Of a stretch of DNA of 64,000 nucleotides, positions 18,505-28,124 are shown piece after piece. The stretch spans positions 1-64,000 of the forward strand of contig NZ_BAGC01000114.1 in assembly GCF_000308655.1 (NCBI RefSeq), in the 5' to 3' direction. Under the pieces are notes generated by a model. It was not told the origin of the DNA and searched no databases. It worked only from the letters and a program-made list of their open reading frames with translations. How positions within the stretch are numbered: the stretch's first letter is position 1; every line of letters begins with the position of its first letter. Both the position numbers and the translations under genes were made by a program. The stretch comes from Nocardia niigatensis NBRC 100131 (lineage in GTDB: Bacteria > Actinomycetota > Actinomycetes > Mycobacteriales > Mycobacteriaceae).

Positions 18505-19734
18505 ATGCCAGATCCGACGGAGGTCACCGAGCGGTCGCCCGCGGAACAGGCCGCGGTGATCGCGGTGCCCGACGAGGTGCGCGGCGAATTGCGGCGCGGG
18601 GTACGCAGTGTGCTGGTCGACGCGGCCGCGCTGCGCCTGGTGCGGGACCGATTCGACGAGGTGCAGGCCGGGTCGCTGCGGCGGTATCTGGAGGCGTCGC
18701 AGTCGGCGAATACGTTGCGCGCGTACCGGACCGATTGGATCGCGTGGGCGGCCTGGTGCGCGGCCGAATCGCGGCAGGCGCTGCCCGCGGACGCCCTGGA
18801 TGTGGCGGTGTACCTGGCCGCGGCGGCGGACGAGCGGCGCGAGAACGGCGAATGGGCCTTCAGCGCCGCCACTTTGGAACGCAAGGCCGCGGCCCTGGCC
18901 GCCGTGCACGCGGCCAACGGATTGCCCTCCCCCACCCGCGCCGACGTGGTGCGGCTGACCCTGCGCGGTATCCGCCGCACCCGGCGCACCCGGCCCAAGC
19001 GGAAGCGGCCGGTACTGCTGCACACCCTCGATCAGCTGCTGGGCGAGCTGCCCGCCGCGCAGTGGCCCACCGAGCCGGCCCGCCGCCGCGACACGCTGCT
19101 GTTGCTGGTCGGCTTCGCGGGGGCGCTGCGGCGCAGTGAGATCGCGGCGCTGCGGGTCACCGATGTCGCCGTCACCACCGATCACTCCACCGGTGAGCCG
19201 CTGCTGCTGATCCAGCTGCCGGCCACCAAGACCGACGCCACCGGCGTCGGTGAACAGCGTGTCGCCCTGCCCCGCGGCCAGCGCCCGCACACCTGCCCGG
19301 TCTGCGCCTTCGCCGACTGGACGCGCCTGCGGGAGGCCCACACCGCGGGCGACCTGCGTACCTGGCTCGAGGCCACCCCATCGCCGGACCCCCGCATCCA
19401 CCGCTGCCACGGCTTCACCGGCACCACCCTCACCGACCCGGATCTGCCGCTGTTCCCGACGATTTCACGCCACGGCGGCATCGCCGGCACCGCCATGTCC
19501 GGTCGCGCGGTCGCCGAACTCGTCAAGCGCTACGCCGCCCGCGCCGGCCTCGACCCCGCCCTGTTCTCCGGTCACTCCCTGCGCGCGGGCTTCGCGACCC
19601 AGGCCGCCCTCGGCGGCGCCAGCGACCGCGAGATCATGCGCCAGGGCCGCTGGTCCAACCCCCGCACCGTGCACGGCTACATCCGCACCGCGAACCCCTT
19701 GGAAGACAACGCCGTCACCAAACTCGGGCTGTAG
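18505..19734 (+). CDS. tyrosine recombinase/integrase
   Basis: A 409-residue site-specific recombinase. The N-terminal core-binding domain lies at about residues 45-150 (ANTLRAYRTDWIAWAAWC). Catalytic residues are seen in LVGFAGALRRSEIAALR (Arg I), HSLRAGFATQA (His-x-x-Arg), GRWSNPRTVHGYI (Trp and the Tyr nucleophile). The region CPVCAFADWTRL resembles a zinc-ribbon-like insert found in some integrases. It lies at the left edge of the accessory region and may have driven its insertion. Confidence 0.9.
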   Translation: MPDPTEVTERSPAEQAAVIAVPDEVRGELRRGVRSVLVDAAALRLVRDRFDEVQAGSLRRYLEASQSANTLRAYRTDWIAWAAWCAAESRQALPADALDVAVYLAAAADERRENGEWAFSAATLERKAAALAAVHAANGLPSPTRADVVRLTLRGIRRTRRTRPKRKRPVLLHTLDQLLGELPAAQWPTEPARRRDTLLLLVGFAGALRRSEIAALRVTDVAVTTDHSTGEPLLLIQLPATKTDATGVGEQRVALPRGQRPHTCPVCAFADWTRLREAHTAGDLRTWLEATPSPDPRIHRCHGFTGTTLTDPDLPLFPTISRHGGIAGTAMSGRAVAELVKRYAARAGLDPALFSGHSLRAGFATQAALGGASDREIMRQGRWSNPRTVHGYIRTANPLEDNAVTKLGL

Positions 19735-19764
19735 CGCAGTTCCGCAACGGACTGCAATGGCCCT

Positions 19765-19900
19765 GGCCGTGCAGCTCGCGCCGTAGCGAGCGGCGGGCGG
19801 CGTCGCTGAACCCGGTCCCAACCGCCCCGAGCAGCACCAGTCGCCCCTGCTCGTGGGCGGCGACCAGCAGGGACCTGAACACCTCGCTGCTGGTGTGGCC
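19765..19900 (-). pseudogene. fragment of an ATP-dependent DNA ligase
   Basis: About 45 codons: a hydrophobic LLVAAHEQGRLVLLGAVGTG, then FSDAARRSLRREL. This is the OB-fold start of LigC/LigD-type ligases (family pattern: VGTGFxDxxRRxL). The adenylation domain is absent and flanking DNA is unrelated, so this is a relic. Confidence 0.55.
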
Positions 19901-19917
19901 GGCCAGCCACCACCTCG

Positions 19918-20163
19918 GTGGAGCGACGCAGCGGCATGAGAAACCTGAACGCATTCAACGACTGCATGCACGACGTGTTGGACCGTGAATATGGCTTTCC
20001 TGCTGAGGCCACTGGGCTTGTCGTGGTCCTTACGCAGTTTGATGAGTTCGCCCGGGAGTTGAGCCAACCACGTCGCGTGGCGCCCCTCGCGCAGGGAAAA
20101 TGGTGGCGCCTCACGATGCGCCGGTCGAGCCCGGTGCATCGGAGGTTGAGTTGGACAAGCTGA
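19918..20163 (+). pseudogene. barstar-like protein fragment
   Basis: The segment GMRNLNAFNDCMHDVLDREY followed by GFPAEATGLVVVLTQFDEFAREL matches the second helix and strand of barstar-family RNase inhibitors. The N-terminus is missing, and after about residue 45 the frame runs into unrelated Arg-rich sequence. No barnase-like partner is seen nearby. Confidence 0.45.
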
Positions 20164-20190
20164 TCGTCGAGAACCACAGGGGAGCGCAGA

Positions 20191-22050
20191 GTGATCGATA
20201 ACGACCGCAGCATCGATGGCGTCGCGAAGACCGTTGCCGAGGTCCTGGAGAAGAAGAAGTACGCCATCGACTACTACCAGCGCGAGTACAAATGGGAGTC
20301 CAAGCAGCTCGCCGAGCTCGTCGCGGACTTGACGACGAAGTTCTCTGATCTGTGTGACGACGGGCACGTCCGCAAGGACGTCGCGACCTACCCGGGCTAC
20401 TTCCTCGGTTCGATCATCGTGTCGCAGAAGGGAAGCCAGCCCTTCATCGTCGACGGCCAACAACGCCTCACGAGCTTGACCCTGCTGCTGACCTACCTCC
20501 GCCGACTTCAGCAGGGGCGCGCGGACGTGGTCGACATCGACAATCTGATCTTCTCGGAGAAATTCGGTGAGTAGTCCTTCAACCTCGATGTCCGTGACCG
20601 GGCCGAGTGCATGGAAGCCCTGTTCGAGTGCGGCACCTATGAACCGCCCAGCGATGCCGTCGAATCCGTGCGCACGCTCGTCGGCAGGTACGACGAGCTC
20701 GACGAACTCTTCCCCGACGATCTTCGGGATCGCAAGCTGCCGTTCTTCATCGACTGGCTCAAGGATCGCGTACAGCTTGTCCAGATCACCGCGTACACCG
20801 ATGATGACGCCTATGCGATCTTCGAGACGATGAACGATCGCGGTCTCAAACTGACGCCTGCCGACATGCTCAAGGGATATCTGCTGGCGAACATGCGTGC
20901 CGACGAATCACGCACCAAGGCCAACGATGTCTGGCGCAAGCGCCTGCGGGATCTCGACGACGAGGCGGACGACGGCGGATCGGACTTCCTCAAGACGTGG
21001 CTGCGCAGCCAGTACTCCACCAAGATCCGTGAGCGCAAGAAGGGCGCTCGCCCGGAGGATTGGGACCGCATCGGTACCGAGTTCCACCGCTGGCTCCGCA
21101 ACGATCATGAACGCATCGGGCTCGTCACGCACCAGGACTACTACGACTTCGTCGTCCGTGATCTCGAATTCTTCAGTCGCCAATACGAAAGAATCCTGGG
21201 AGCATCGTCGGGTCCGTTCGACCCCGACAGCGGTCTGCGATTCATTCGCTACAACGCCGATCTCGGGTTCACCCTGCAACACCAGTTGCTGCTCGCACCC
21301 CTGCGCGTCGGCGACGACCGGTCCACCGTCGACCGCAAGCTGGAGATCGTGGGCCGCTACATCGATATCCTGCTGGCCTGGCGCATCTGGAACTTCCGGT
21401 CTACCGCCTACTCGACGATGCAGTACGCCATGTTCATTGTCATGCGAGACATCCGCGGATTGGACGTCGATGCGCTGGCCGAGACGCTGTACAACCAGCT
21501 CAAGGGCACTGGTGAGACTTTCGACAGCAACGACGATCTGTATGTCCATCAGCAGAACCGCGGGCAGCTCCACAAGATCCTTGCCCGAATCACCGACTAC
21601 ATCACCGTCGAATCGGGGTTGGCGTCGAACTACGTCGAGCTCGTCAACGGGAGCAAAGTCCGCTACGAGGTCGAGCACATCTGGGCCAACCACGCCGAGC
21701 GGCACACCGACGAATTCACCCACGAAACCGATTTCGCCCGCCACCGCAACCGGATTGGAGATCTCCTTCTACTCCCCAAGCAGTTCAACGCGAGCTACAA
21801 CGACGTCCCATACGAGGAGAAGCTTCCGCACTATCTCACCCAGAATCTCCTGGCAGCCAGCCTGAACCCGATCAGCTACGAAAAGAGCCCCGGCTTCAAC
21901 TCCTTCATCGCGAGAAGCGGCCTGTCCTTCAGGGCCTTCGAGGAGTTCAAGGCCGCCGACGTCATCGAGCGTGGACACCTCTATCGAGAAATCGCCAAGC
22001 AGATCTGGAACCCCGAGGACCTGCTCGCGGCTTCGGTGGGAAGCAAATGA
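20191..22050 (+). pseudogene. DUF262/DUF1524 (GmrSD-like) nuclease with in-frame stop
   Basis: A 619-codon frame interrupted by TAG at 20572-20574; both sides are in the same frame. The N-terminal DUF262 part shows YYQREYKW and the nucleotide-sensing DGQQRLTSL. The C-terminal DUF1524 part shows the HNH-like YEVEHIWANH and RIGDLLLLPKQFNASYND. The family contains GmrSD and related modification-dependent restriction enzymes against phage. Only one base separates the stop from a sense codon, so recent inactivation, suppression or a sequencing error are possible. If real, the first product is 127 residues and an internal start at 20611 would give 479 residues. Confidence 0.82.
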
Positions 22051-22333
22051 CTATCCGGCGCAGCGCGGAAAGCGAATCGTGTGCTGCGCCGGCAACGTCA
22101 TACCGACAGCACCGCCGCTGATTAAACCGGGCCACAACGGATTTCGGTCATTTTCTCCTGTCTGATCGTCAGCTGCAACAACTGCTTTTCCGTCGCCGAG
22201 TCCAGCGACAACCCACCGATCCGCCGACGCAACCCTCCGCCGCTTGGGGCCGCGGCCTACCGCCGTTCAAGTTCCCTCGGTGAGGACATCACGGCCACGC
22301 CACCCACGACGAATCAAAGCTCACCGGCCACTG
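22051..22333. other. intergenic stretch before IS element
   Basis: No supported gene. A minus-strand frame around 22150-22260 is open but has no recognised motif; it may be another fragment. Confidence 0.4.
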
Positions 22334-22375
22334 TGAGCTGTCCCCGATGAATGAGACCACTTGGTATTAGAGTCC
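22334..22375. repeat. IS3 element left inverted repeat
   Basis: Imperfect partner of 23579-23620; conserved core GTCCCCGATGA and GAGACCAC. Confidence 0.75.
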
Positions 22376-22416
22376 TTGTTTGGCCTGGTGAGGGCCGAGA
22401 AGGGACACTGATCGAC

Positions 22417-22698
22417 ATGGCAGGACGCAAGCGGCATTCCGCGGAGGACATCGTGCGGAAGCTGCGCCGTGCCGACGAGCTGACCGCCGCCGGTAAGACC
22501 GGTGAGGAGGCTGCCGCCGAGATCGGGGTATCGGCGGCGACGTTGTACAACTGGCGCCGCCAGTACGGCGGGGTCGATACCGACGCGGCCAAAGAGCTCA
22601 AGGAGCTGCGAGAGCAGAATGCCCGCCTGAAGCGGCTGCTCGCGGATGCCGAACTGGAAAAAGACGCGTTGCGCGAGATCGCACGGGGAAAATTCTGA
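22417..22698 (+). CDS. IS3 transposase subunit OrfA
   Basis: A 93-residue DNA-binding part of the transposase. The HTH lies at about residues 8-50 (AAAEIGVSAATLYNWRRQYGG), followed by a leucine-zipper-like coiled coil ELKELREQNARLKRLLADAE. It ends in GGGAAAATTC-TGA. An A-run there would allow the -1 shift into OrfB that IS3 elements use to make the active fusion. Confidence 0.9.
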   Translation: MAGRKRHSAEDIVRKLRRADELTAAGKTGEEAAAEIGVSAATLYNWRRQYGGVDTDAAKELKELREQNARLKRLLADAELEKDALREIARGKF

Positions 22699-23561
22699 GC
22701 CCAGCGGCCAAGCGCCGCGCCGTCGACATGCTTCGTGAGTGCAAGAGCATGTCGGAACGGTTCGCGTGCAAGGTCGTTGGGCTGGCGCGGTCGACCTATC
22801 GGCGGCTGCCGATCAAGGACACCCCGACCGATCCGGATGCCGGTTCGCGGGCGTGGTTGCGCTGCTACGCGGTCAAGAATCCTGGGCACGGGTTCCGGCG
22901 TGCGTGGGCGGGTCTGCGGTTCGACGAGGGTGCGGGGGTCAACATCAAGAAGGTCCACCGGCTCTGGCGCGAGGAGGGCCTGCGGGTCCGCCAACACCAC
23001 CCCCGCAAGCGGGCCGGGGTTTCCTCGGTCCCGCCGGTCGAGGCCGATGCGCCGAAGGTGGTGTGGGCGTTGGATTTCCAGTTCGATTCCACCACCGATG
23101 GTCGGGCGGTGAAGATCGCGTCGATGATCGACGAGCACACCCGCGAATCGCTGCTGCACGTGGTGGAACGCTCGATCACCGCCGAGCGACTGGTTGCCGA
23201 GCTGGAGAAGGTGTTCGCCGCGGCCGGCGGCCCGCCGAGGGTGCTGCGGTTGGACAACGGTCCGGAGATGATTTCCGCTGCCCTGCAACAGTTTTGCGCC
23301 GATCGGGTCGGGATCTCCTACATTCCACCGGGCACACCCTGGAACAACGGTTTCGTCGAATCGTTCAACCGGCGGCTGCGCACCGAGTGCCTCAACCGCA
23401 ACCACTGGACCAGCCTGCTCGAGGCCCGGGTGGTGATCGGCGATTTCAAGGCCGACCACAATCGGCGGCACCGGCATTCGGCGCTGGGCTACAAAACGCC
23501 GGCCGAGTACGCTGCGGCCTGCACCCACACCCACCACCCGGTGGCCTGCGGGACCAACTGA
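22695..23561 (+). CDS. IS3 transposase catalytic subunit OrfB
   Basis: Catalytic rve-type domain, about 285 residues. Catalytic triad: Asp in VWALDFQFD, Asp in VLRLDNGPEM, Glu in NNGFVESFNRRLRTE. The frame opens at the orfA end in -1 phase (overlap 22695-22698), so it is expressed mainly as an OrfAB fusion; ATG 22728 is a possible separate start. No breaks are seen, so the element may still be active. Confidence 0.92.
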   Translation: MSPAAKRRAVDMLRECKSMSERFACKVVGLARSTYRRLPIKDTPTDPDAGSRAWLRCYAVKNPGHGFRRAWAGLRFDEGAGVNIKKVHRLWREEGLRVRQHHPRKRAGVSSVPPVEADAPKVVWALDFQFDSTTDGRAVKIASMIDEHTRESLLHVVERSITAERLVAELEKVFAAAGGPPRVLRLDNGPEMISAALQQFCADRVGISYIPPGTPWNNGFVESFNRRLRTECLNRNHWTSLLEARVVIGDFKADHNRRHRHSALGYKTPAEYAAACTHTHHPVACGTN

Positions 23562-23578
23562 ACACGGAACGAAATCAC

Positions 23579-23620
23579 CTGGCTCTACTCCCGGGTGGTC
23601 TCGTCATCGGGGACCGGTCA
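23579..23620. repeat. IS3 element right inverted repeat
   Basis: Imperfect reverse complement of 22334-22375, ending in CA. Confidence 0.75.
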
Positions 23621-23677
23621 TGTGCATGACCACTATGCTGTGGCCGAGGCGACGGCATTTCACATGGAGGGGTCAAC

Positions 23678-23992
23678 GTGCCGGATGGGGGCGGCTTTTC
23701 AGCTGACCAGGCGGGGATCATACAGCTGGCGGGGTTCATCGGGGAACGCGCCAATGATTTGCTGGGCATCCGTTCGGCGCTTCTGAATCTTCCTGCCGCA
23801 TCAGAGGAGATCCTGGGTGATGCGGCCAATGCTTACGGCATATTTCTGGATGCATGGACCGACGAATTCGCGCTGAACGCGGACGCTCTCGACGAAATCG
23901 GAACAAAGTTCAGTGCTGCCGCCGCCACCTATACCGAACACGACGTGCACTGGTCGCAAAAGTTCCGGGCGTTCATCCCACCGAACAAGTAG
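23678..23992 (+). CDS. WXG100-like small secreted-type protein
   Basis: A 104-residue all-helical protein. GTG at 23678 has GGAGGGG five to six bases upstream. Two long helices (about 10-45 and 50-92) form a helical hairpin of ESX/WXG100 size. The WXG turn is not exact: AWTDEF lies in the second helix and HWSQKF near the end. It opens a five-gene run on one strand whose third member is a peptidase-like protein, which fits a type VII secretion partner role. No secretion machinery is in the window. Confidence 0.6.
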   Translation: MPDGGGFSADQAGIIQLAGFIGERANDLLGIRSALLNLPAASEEILGDAANAYGIFLDAWTDEFALNADALDEIGTKFSAAAATYTEHDVHWSQKFRAFIPPNK

Positions 23993-24032
23993 ATACCTGC
24001 GGAACGACGACTCCGGAAGCGCCAGAACGATC

Positions 24033-24599
24033 ATGACATACCGCAAGACGGTAAACGCCGCGCTCCTGCGCCTCTACATCGACTTCACGGCAGTTCCGAT
24101 GGCGGTGGACATCATGCGACGGGTCCCAGCACCCAAAGGCGATCCGGCCTCTCTCGCAAGGATCGCGGACGCATTCGGCGTTGCGACATCGCCGACCGAT
24201 CAGGTCTCGATTGATTTGGCGCAGGCATCGAAGCAGGATCTGCCGGAGGTCTGGACGGGCCGCGCCTCGATACTTGCCGGCGATGTGGTGGTGGCGGTGG
24301 CGGAGGATATCGCCAATGCCGCAACGGTTCTCGGTAAGGTGCGCACGATCATGTCGGTCTTGTCGGATGGGATCGCCGATGCGCACAATGTGCACGCCAA
24401 CGGGCAGGACCTGCTGGCGAGCGCGGCTCGCTACTGTGACGCAGGCAATTTCGGTGCGGCTCGATCCTCGGGTGGTCAGGGCGGGGCCGCACTGTTGGCG
24501 GCGATGGACGCGGCTGAGGCAGCGGGCGCAAAGGCCGCGCGTGACCTGAACAAGCTCACCAGCGAAGCCCGTGCACACGCAATGAAATCCGGGACCTGA
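24033..24599 (+). CDS. helical effector N-terminal domain-like protein
   Basis: A 188-residue mostly helical, Ala-rich protein with no recognised catalytic motif. Its end is suspicious: the +2 frame across the stop reads NEIRDLNASDRVVLGEAANPEG without a break into the next gene, which suggests that this and the peptidase gene are two halves of one effector separated by an indel at about 24575-24580. If so, this is the targeting or secretion part of a polymorphic toxin-like protein. Confidence 0.55.
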   Translation: MTYRKTVNAALLRLYIDFTAVPMAVDIMRRVPAPKGDPASLARIADAFGVATSPTDQVSIDLAQASKQDLPEVWTGRASILAGDVVVAVAEDIANAATVLGKVRTIMSVLSDGIADAHNVHANGQDLLASAARYCDAGNFGAARSSGGQGGAALLAAMDAAEAAGAKAARDLNKLTSEARAHAMKSGT

Positions 24600-24616
24600 A
24601 TGCGTCCGATCGGGTC

Positions 24617-25558
24617 GTGCTGGGTGAAGCCGCCAACCCGGAGGGCGTTTCCGAGCTGAATCGCATCCTTACCTTCGCGCAGGCTCAACGGGCAGCGCAG
24701 CGACTCGATCAGATGAGCGATGATGATCGGAAGCGGTTCGATTCCCTACTATCACAAGCGAAATCGCCGGAGGAGCGGGCCTATCTGATGAAACCCCTTG
24801 CCGCCGGGCACAATATCGGTGAGTTGGAGTCGTTCGACAGCCTGATTCACGGTCACGGCGACGATCCGGATTGGTTGCAACAGCATCTATCTCCGATCAT
24901 CAACAAGACCGACTCGGGCGAGGTCGACTATGCGCCTGCGGCGCAGGAGCCGGCAGAATGGACACAGGGCACTTACCCCACGTGTGTCGCATCATCGACG
25001 GTCACCGCGCGGGCGATGGTCGATCCGGCTTACAACCTCAAGCTGACCACCGGCAATAGACCTGACGATCCGAACTCGACGAGCAAGGAAGCATTCGAGA
25101 AGCGCCTGCGCGACGAGCAGGCGACCCTCTACGACCACGGTCGCGACGAAGGTACCCTCGGAGACCGTTTCAGACAGACCGTATTGGGCCAGGAGGGCAT
25201 GACCCCGACGGAAGGTCGCAAGATCGCCGACGAACAGATCGGCGCCGCCACCGGACAAACGTACGAGCAGGTCACCCTCGGCGACGCCAACGACCGACGC
25301 GCCGCGCTGCCCGCCATCGAACTCGCCGTCGATCAGGGCCAACCCGTCCCGGTCCAGGTCAACGGCAACGGCGAGGGACATCAGATGCTGATCATCGGCC
25401 ACGACGGTGACCAGCTCGAAATCTACAACCCGTGGGGAACGACCAGTTGGGTCAGCGAGGACACGTTCATCAACAGCCACATGGATCAGCTCCCCGATCA
25501 GAACGGCCAGCCCAGCAAGGTTCCTCCCAACGTCGACGGCGTCCTGATACCGCACTGA
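24617..25558 (+). CDS. papain-like cysteine peptidase-domain protein (putative type VII effector)
   Basis: 313 residues from GTG 24617. A helical linker (1-100) is followed by a papain-like core. Q117 (oxyanion) and C123 in QGTYPTCVASS keep the exact six-residue spacing of papain Q19/C25. H255 lies in GEGHQMLIIGHDG and N271 in YNPWG, which corresponds to papain N-S-W-G. All four catalytic positions are therefore present. No signal peptide is seen. The gene follows two helical WXG-type genes and is followed by two small genes that could encode immunity functions. Target unknown; a C39/C70-like peptidase or deamidase is possible. Confidence 0.65.
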   Translation: MLGEAANPEGVSELNRILTFAQAQRAAQRLDQMSDDDRKRFDSLLSQAKSPEERAYLMKPLAAGHNIGELESFDSLIHGHGDDPDWLQQHLSPIINKTDSGEVDYAPAAQEPAEWTQGTYPTCVASSTVTARAMVDPAYNLKLTTGNRPDDPNSTSKEAFEKRLRDEQATLYDHGRDEGTLGDRFRQTVLGQEGMTPTEGRKIADEQIGAATGQTYEQVTLGDANDRRAALPAIELAVDQGQPVPVQVNGNGEGHQMLIIGHDGDQLEIYNPWGTTSWVSEDTFINSHMDQLPDQNGQPSKVPPNVDGVLIPH

Positions 25559-25575
25559 CCGAAGGGCGGTAAACC

Positions 25576-25968
25576 ATGAACCACGAATCATTCACCGACA
25601 ACGACCTGGCGCTGATCGACATCAGTGCGTTGCTCAAAGCTGGTCTGGCAAACCGAAATTCGGCTGTCGGCCGCGAGCTTTACGGCGTCGGCACGGTCGG
25701 GGCCGCAGTGATCCTAGGCCGACTCGGCGTTCTTCCCCGCTCTGTTGCCTTCCTGGCCGATATCGTCCGAGCGGGAGGAACCCGGTACGCCGCAACGCTT
25801 TCCGAACCCTTGCCCCGGCCACATCAAACCGCCGCGATACGCCCCTGGCTGGACGCCGCGGCCAACGCGGGCACTACCGTCGACACCGACGATTCCTTCG
25901 CCACTTGGTTGCGTGCAGTAGCTACCGTAATGGCGATCCGCGCCGCCGAACCATCACGAGGAGTGTGA
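25576..25968 (+). CDS. hypothetical protein, possible immunity partner
   Basis: A 130-residue soluble protein, helical, starting 17 bases after the peptidase gene with GAAGGGCGG upstream of the ATG. No known domain. Its position directly behind a toxin-like gene is the only hint of an immunity role. Confidence 0.5.
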   Translation: MNHESFTDNDLALIDISALLKAGLANRNSAVGRELYGVGTVGAAVILGRLGVLPRSVAFLADIVRAGGTRYAATLSEPLPRPHQTAAIRPWLDAAANAGTTVDTDDSFATWLRAVATVMAIRAAEPSRGV

Positions 25969-25974
25969 ACGGCC

Positions 25975-26358
25975 ATGTACCAGGTCGCCGGACCTGAGCA
26001 ACACATCCGCCGCCAATGGAACACGGCCACAGGACTCCTGGGCGGGCTCCTATCGGTCGGGAACCTTGTCGCCGCCGTCATCTTCGCCCGATGGGCGGGT
26101 AAGGGACCCGACTACGTCCACACCGCATCGGGCGGGGTCTCCGAACTTCCGAACAACCACGCCCGCTCTCACCTGGAGCTGGCTCAGCTTCTGTTCTCCC
26201 TCAACGCCTTCGCCCTAGCGGCCGGGTTCCTCGTCGCCTCGATTCGCAGCCCACAACGAAACCGTCTCTTGATCGCCACCCACGCCATCCTCACCGTTGC
26301 CGCGCTCCTGCTGACAGCGCTGTCGCTGACATCGCTCTACAGCCAGCCCCTTTACTGA
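25975..26358 (+). CDS. small membrane protein of the effector locus
   Basis: A 127-residue protein with three hydrophobic helices (about 18-40, 72-92, 100-122). GAGGAG precedes ATG 25975, which is six bases after the previous stop, so it is co-transcribed. It could be a membrane-bound immunity protein or an unrelated passenger. No family recognised. Confidence 0.55.
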   Translation: MYQVAGPEQHIRRQWNTATGLLGGLLSVGNLVAAVIFARWAGKGPDYVHTASGGVSELPNNHARSHLELAQLLFSLNAFALAAGFLVASIRSPQRNRLLIATHAILTVAALLLTALSLTSLYSQPLY

Positions 26359-26432
26359 CGAACAAGTTGCGCGAAATGCCCGCTACTACCCCAACAGACT
26401 GTTCGCTAAATATTTGCCCGCTCTCGGGCGAG

Positions 26433-26460
26433 TTCGGCGTGTCGGATTCGACACGCCGAA
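26433..26460. repeat. 28-bp palindrome, copy 1
   Basis: Arms TTCGGCGTGTCG and CGACACGCCGAA around a 4-base centre GATT. It lies 36 bases past the end of the DUF2637-type fragment. The same palindrome follows the related gene at 33.3 kb. Confidence 0.85.
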
Positions 26461-26495
26461 GGTCGCTTTCGAGATTTCCAAAGCTGATGGTGGCG

Positions 26496-26705
26496 TCAGT
26501 GTGGTCTCGTGGGGATCGCATGCTCCCTGTGGATGTGCGCACGCGGCTCGGCCGGGAGGAGTTCGGTTGCGTGGCCGATGATTCTGCTGATGGCGGAGCG
26601 GCTGAGGTTGATCTCGCGGGCGATCTGGGTGGGGCTGCGGCCGTCGGTGAAATGGCGGATGAGGACGTTCGTGACGAGTCTCGAGTCTCGTCGGCGTGCG
26701 GGGTC
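26496..26705 (-). pseudogene. C-terminal HTH fragment of a DUF2637-type protein
   Basis: About 68 codons nearly identical to the end of the DUF2637 gene at 33.4 kb: RRRDSRLVTNVLIRHFTDGR, SPTQIAREINLSRSAISRII (an HTH) and a His/Arg-rich tail. The membrane part of DUF2637 is absent; the frame instead runs in from the decayed integrase upstream, so a deletion fused two genes. Confidence 0.75.
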
Positions 26706-26764
26706 GCCGTTGCAGATCGCTTCCGCCATCTGGGTCCAGCTCCGGAGGTCGGGCGCGCATGTGT

Positions 26765-27991
26765 CTAGTGTGTGCACGGTGCCGGGATGCCCGTCGAAGC
26801 CGTGCGCACCATCCGAGCTACGGTGTGGCCGCTTGCTTTCGTCGTCGGCGCATCGGGCAGAGGAATCCAGGCTGAGCGCGGCGGCTGCCTCGATTCCGTT
26901 GATGTTGCGGACGTCGGTGGCGACGCGGTGCCGGATCTGGGTGGGCGTGATGGCGGCGAACTCAGCGGTCCGCACCGCGCGCCAGAGTCGGCCGAAGTTG
27001 TTGGGGCTCCATCCTTTCCCTGTCCGGGAAGGGAGAAGGAGATTGTCTTCGGAGGGAATGTCGTGGGCGAGTAGTTCGCGGACGGCTCGTAGGCCCCGCG
27101 TCGACAGGGCAAGCCGGCGGATGCCTTTCGATCCAGTCTTCAGACCTGGCTGCCAGCGCCATCGGTTGCCGCGATTCTCGAGTTTGCCGCGGATCCAGAT
27201 GCTCGGGATCGGAGTGTCGAGTTCGATGTCTTGGATGCGGAGGCCGAGCAGTTCGCCCGGACGTAGTCCGGTGTCGAGGAGTAGTTGGATGGCCCAGTAG
27301 ATACGCGCGTCGCGTGTTGGGCCGTTGCGGCGCTGCAGATCTGGGGGGTTGCTCATCGCGGCACCAGGTGGCGACGTGGTCGAGAAAGTTGTCGAAGAGT
27401 TGGTGCGGCAAGGCTTGTGGTTCGTCGAGGCGGCGGATGGGTCTGAGGGTGGCGTCCATGGGGTTGTGGTCGATCGCGCTGTGACGGCGGGCGGTGTCGA
27501 ACATGGCCGACAGGATCAGCCAGTGCTGGGCGGCTTTGGCGGTGTGACCGCGTTCCATGAGAGTGATCATGTATTCGTTCATGCGGGCGGTGGTGGCTTC
27601 GCGGATGGTCAAGGATCCGATAGTGGGTTTGATCTTGATGGAGTCGGGCCGGGCATTGCGGCCACGAGAGCGGTCGAGGTGGTATTCGTAGATCGTGAGG
27701 GTCTGTCAGCGAGGTGGCCTCGCAGTCTTGTCTCGGCCAGCCAGATGTCGGCGAGGGCGGATAGGCGCGTGGAGGGTTTCACGGTCTGGCTGCCGGGGTT
27801 GGTGTGGATCCACTCGGCCGCGGGCGGCGGACCTTTCGCACTGCTTCTCTTTTGGTGTGGCCGGTGCGCCGCGGTTTGTGGTAGGCGCCGAAGTTGTTGC
27901 GGCACAGCAGGCGCGCTTCGTAGCGGCCGTCGGCGAGTCGCCGGATCTGGGGTTGCCCGGCAGTGCCGGGTTTCAGCGCGGGATTGGACAT
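26765..27991 (-). pseudogene. phage-type tyrosine integrase (several frameshifts)
   Basis: Pieces of one integrase of about 400 residues lie in successive frames. They are an N-terminal arm-binding domain from ATG 27991 (IRRLADGRYEARLLCRNNFG), a core-binding domain (TARMNEYMITLMERGHTAKAA) and a catalytic domain with Arg I in LLDTGLRPGELLGLRIQDIE. The final His/Tyr region is degraded. Breaks are at about 27850, 27620 and 27350. It was probably the integrase of an element that also carried the DUF2637 gene. Confidence 0.78.
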
Positions 27992-28124
27992 GCGGGGGCC
28001 ATAGCATCGGTAGTGGTGCCGCCGCAACGGCCACACCACCGGCGCACGGAGGTCTGGTTGGAAATGCGGCTGTCGTGGCGCATCAGGACCCCGCACCGGT
28101 CCGGTTCCCGCCCTGCTAGTCTGT

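Larger units (their letters stand above)
22334..23620 (+). mobile_element. IS3-family insertion sequence
   Basis: A 1287-bp unit with imperfect terminal inverted repeats beginning TGAGCTGTCCCCGATGA on the left and TGACCGGTCCCCGATGACGA (reverse complement) on the right, starting TG and ending CA as IS3 elements do. It encodes orfA and orfB in overlapping -1 phase. No matching 3-4 bp target duplication is visible (CTG left, TGT right), so flanking DNA has probably rearranged since insertion, or the ends are a few bases off. Confidence 0.88.

Noticed and set aside
22331..23623. Target duplication for the IS3 element
   Set aside because: Bases flanking the ends (CTG and TGT) do not match.
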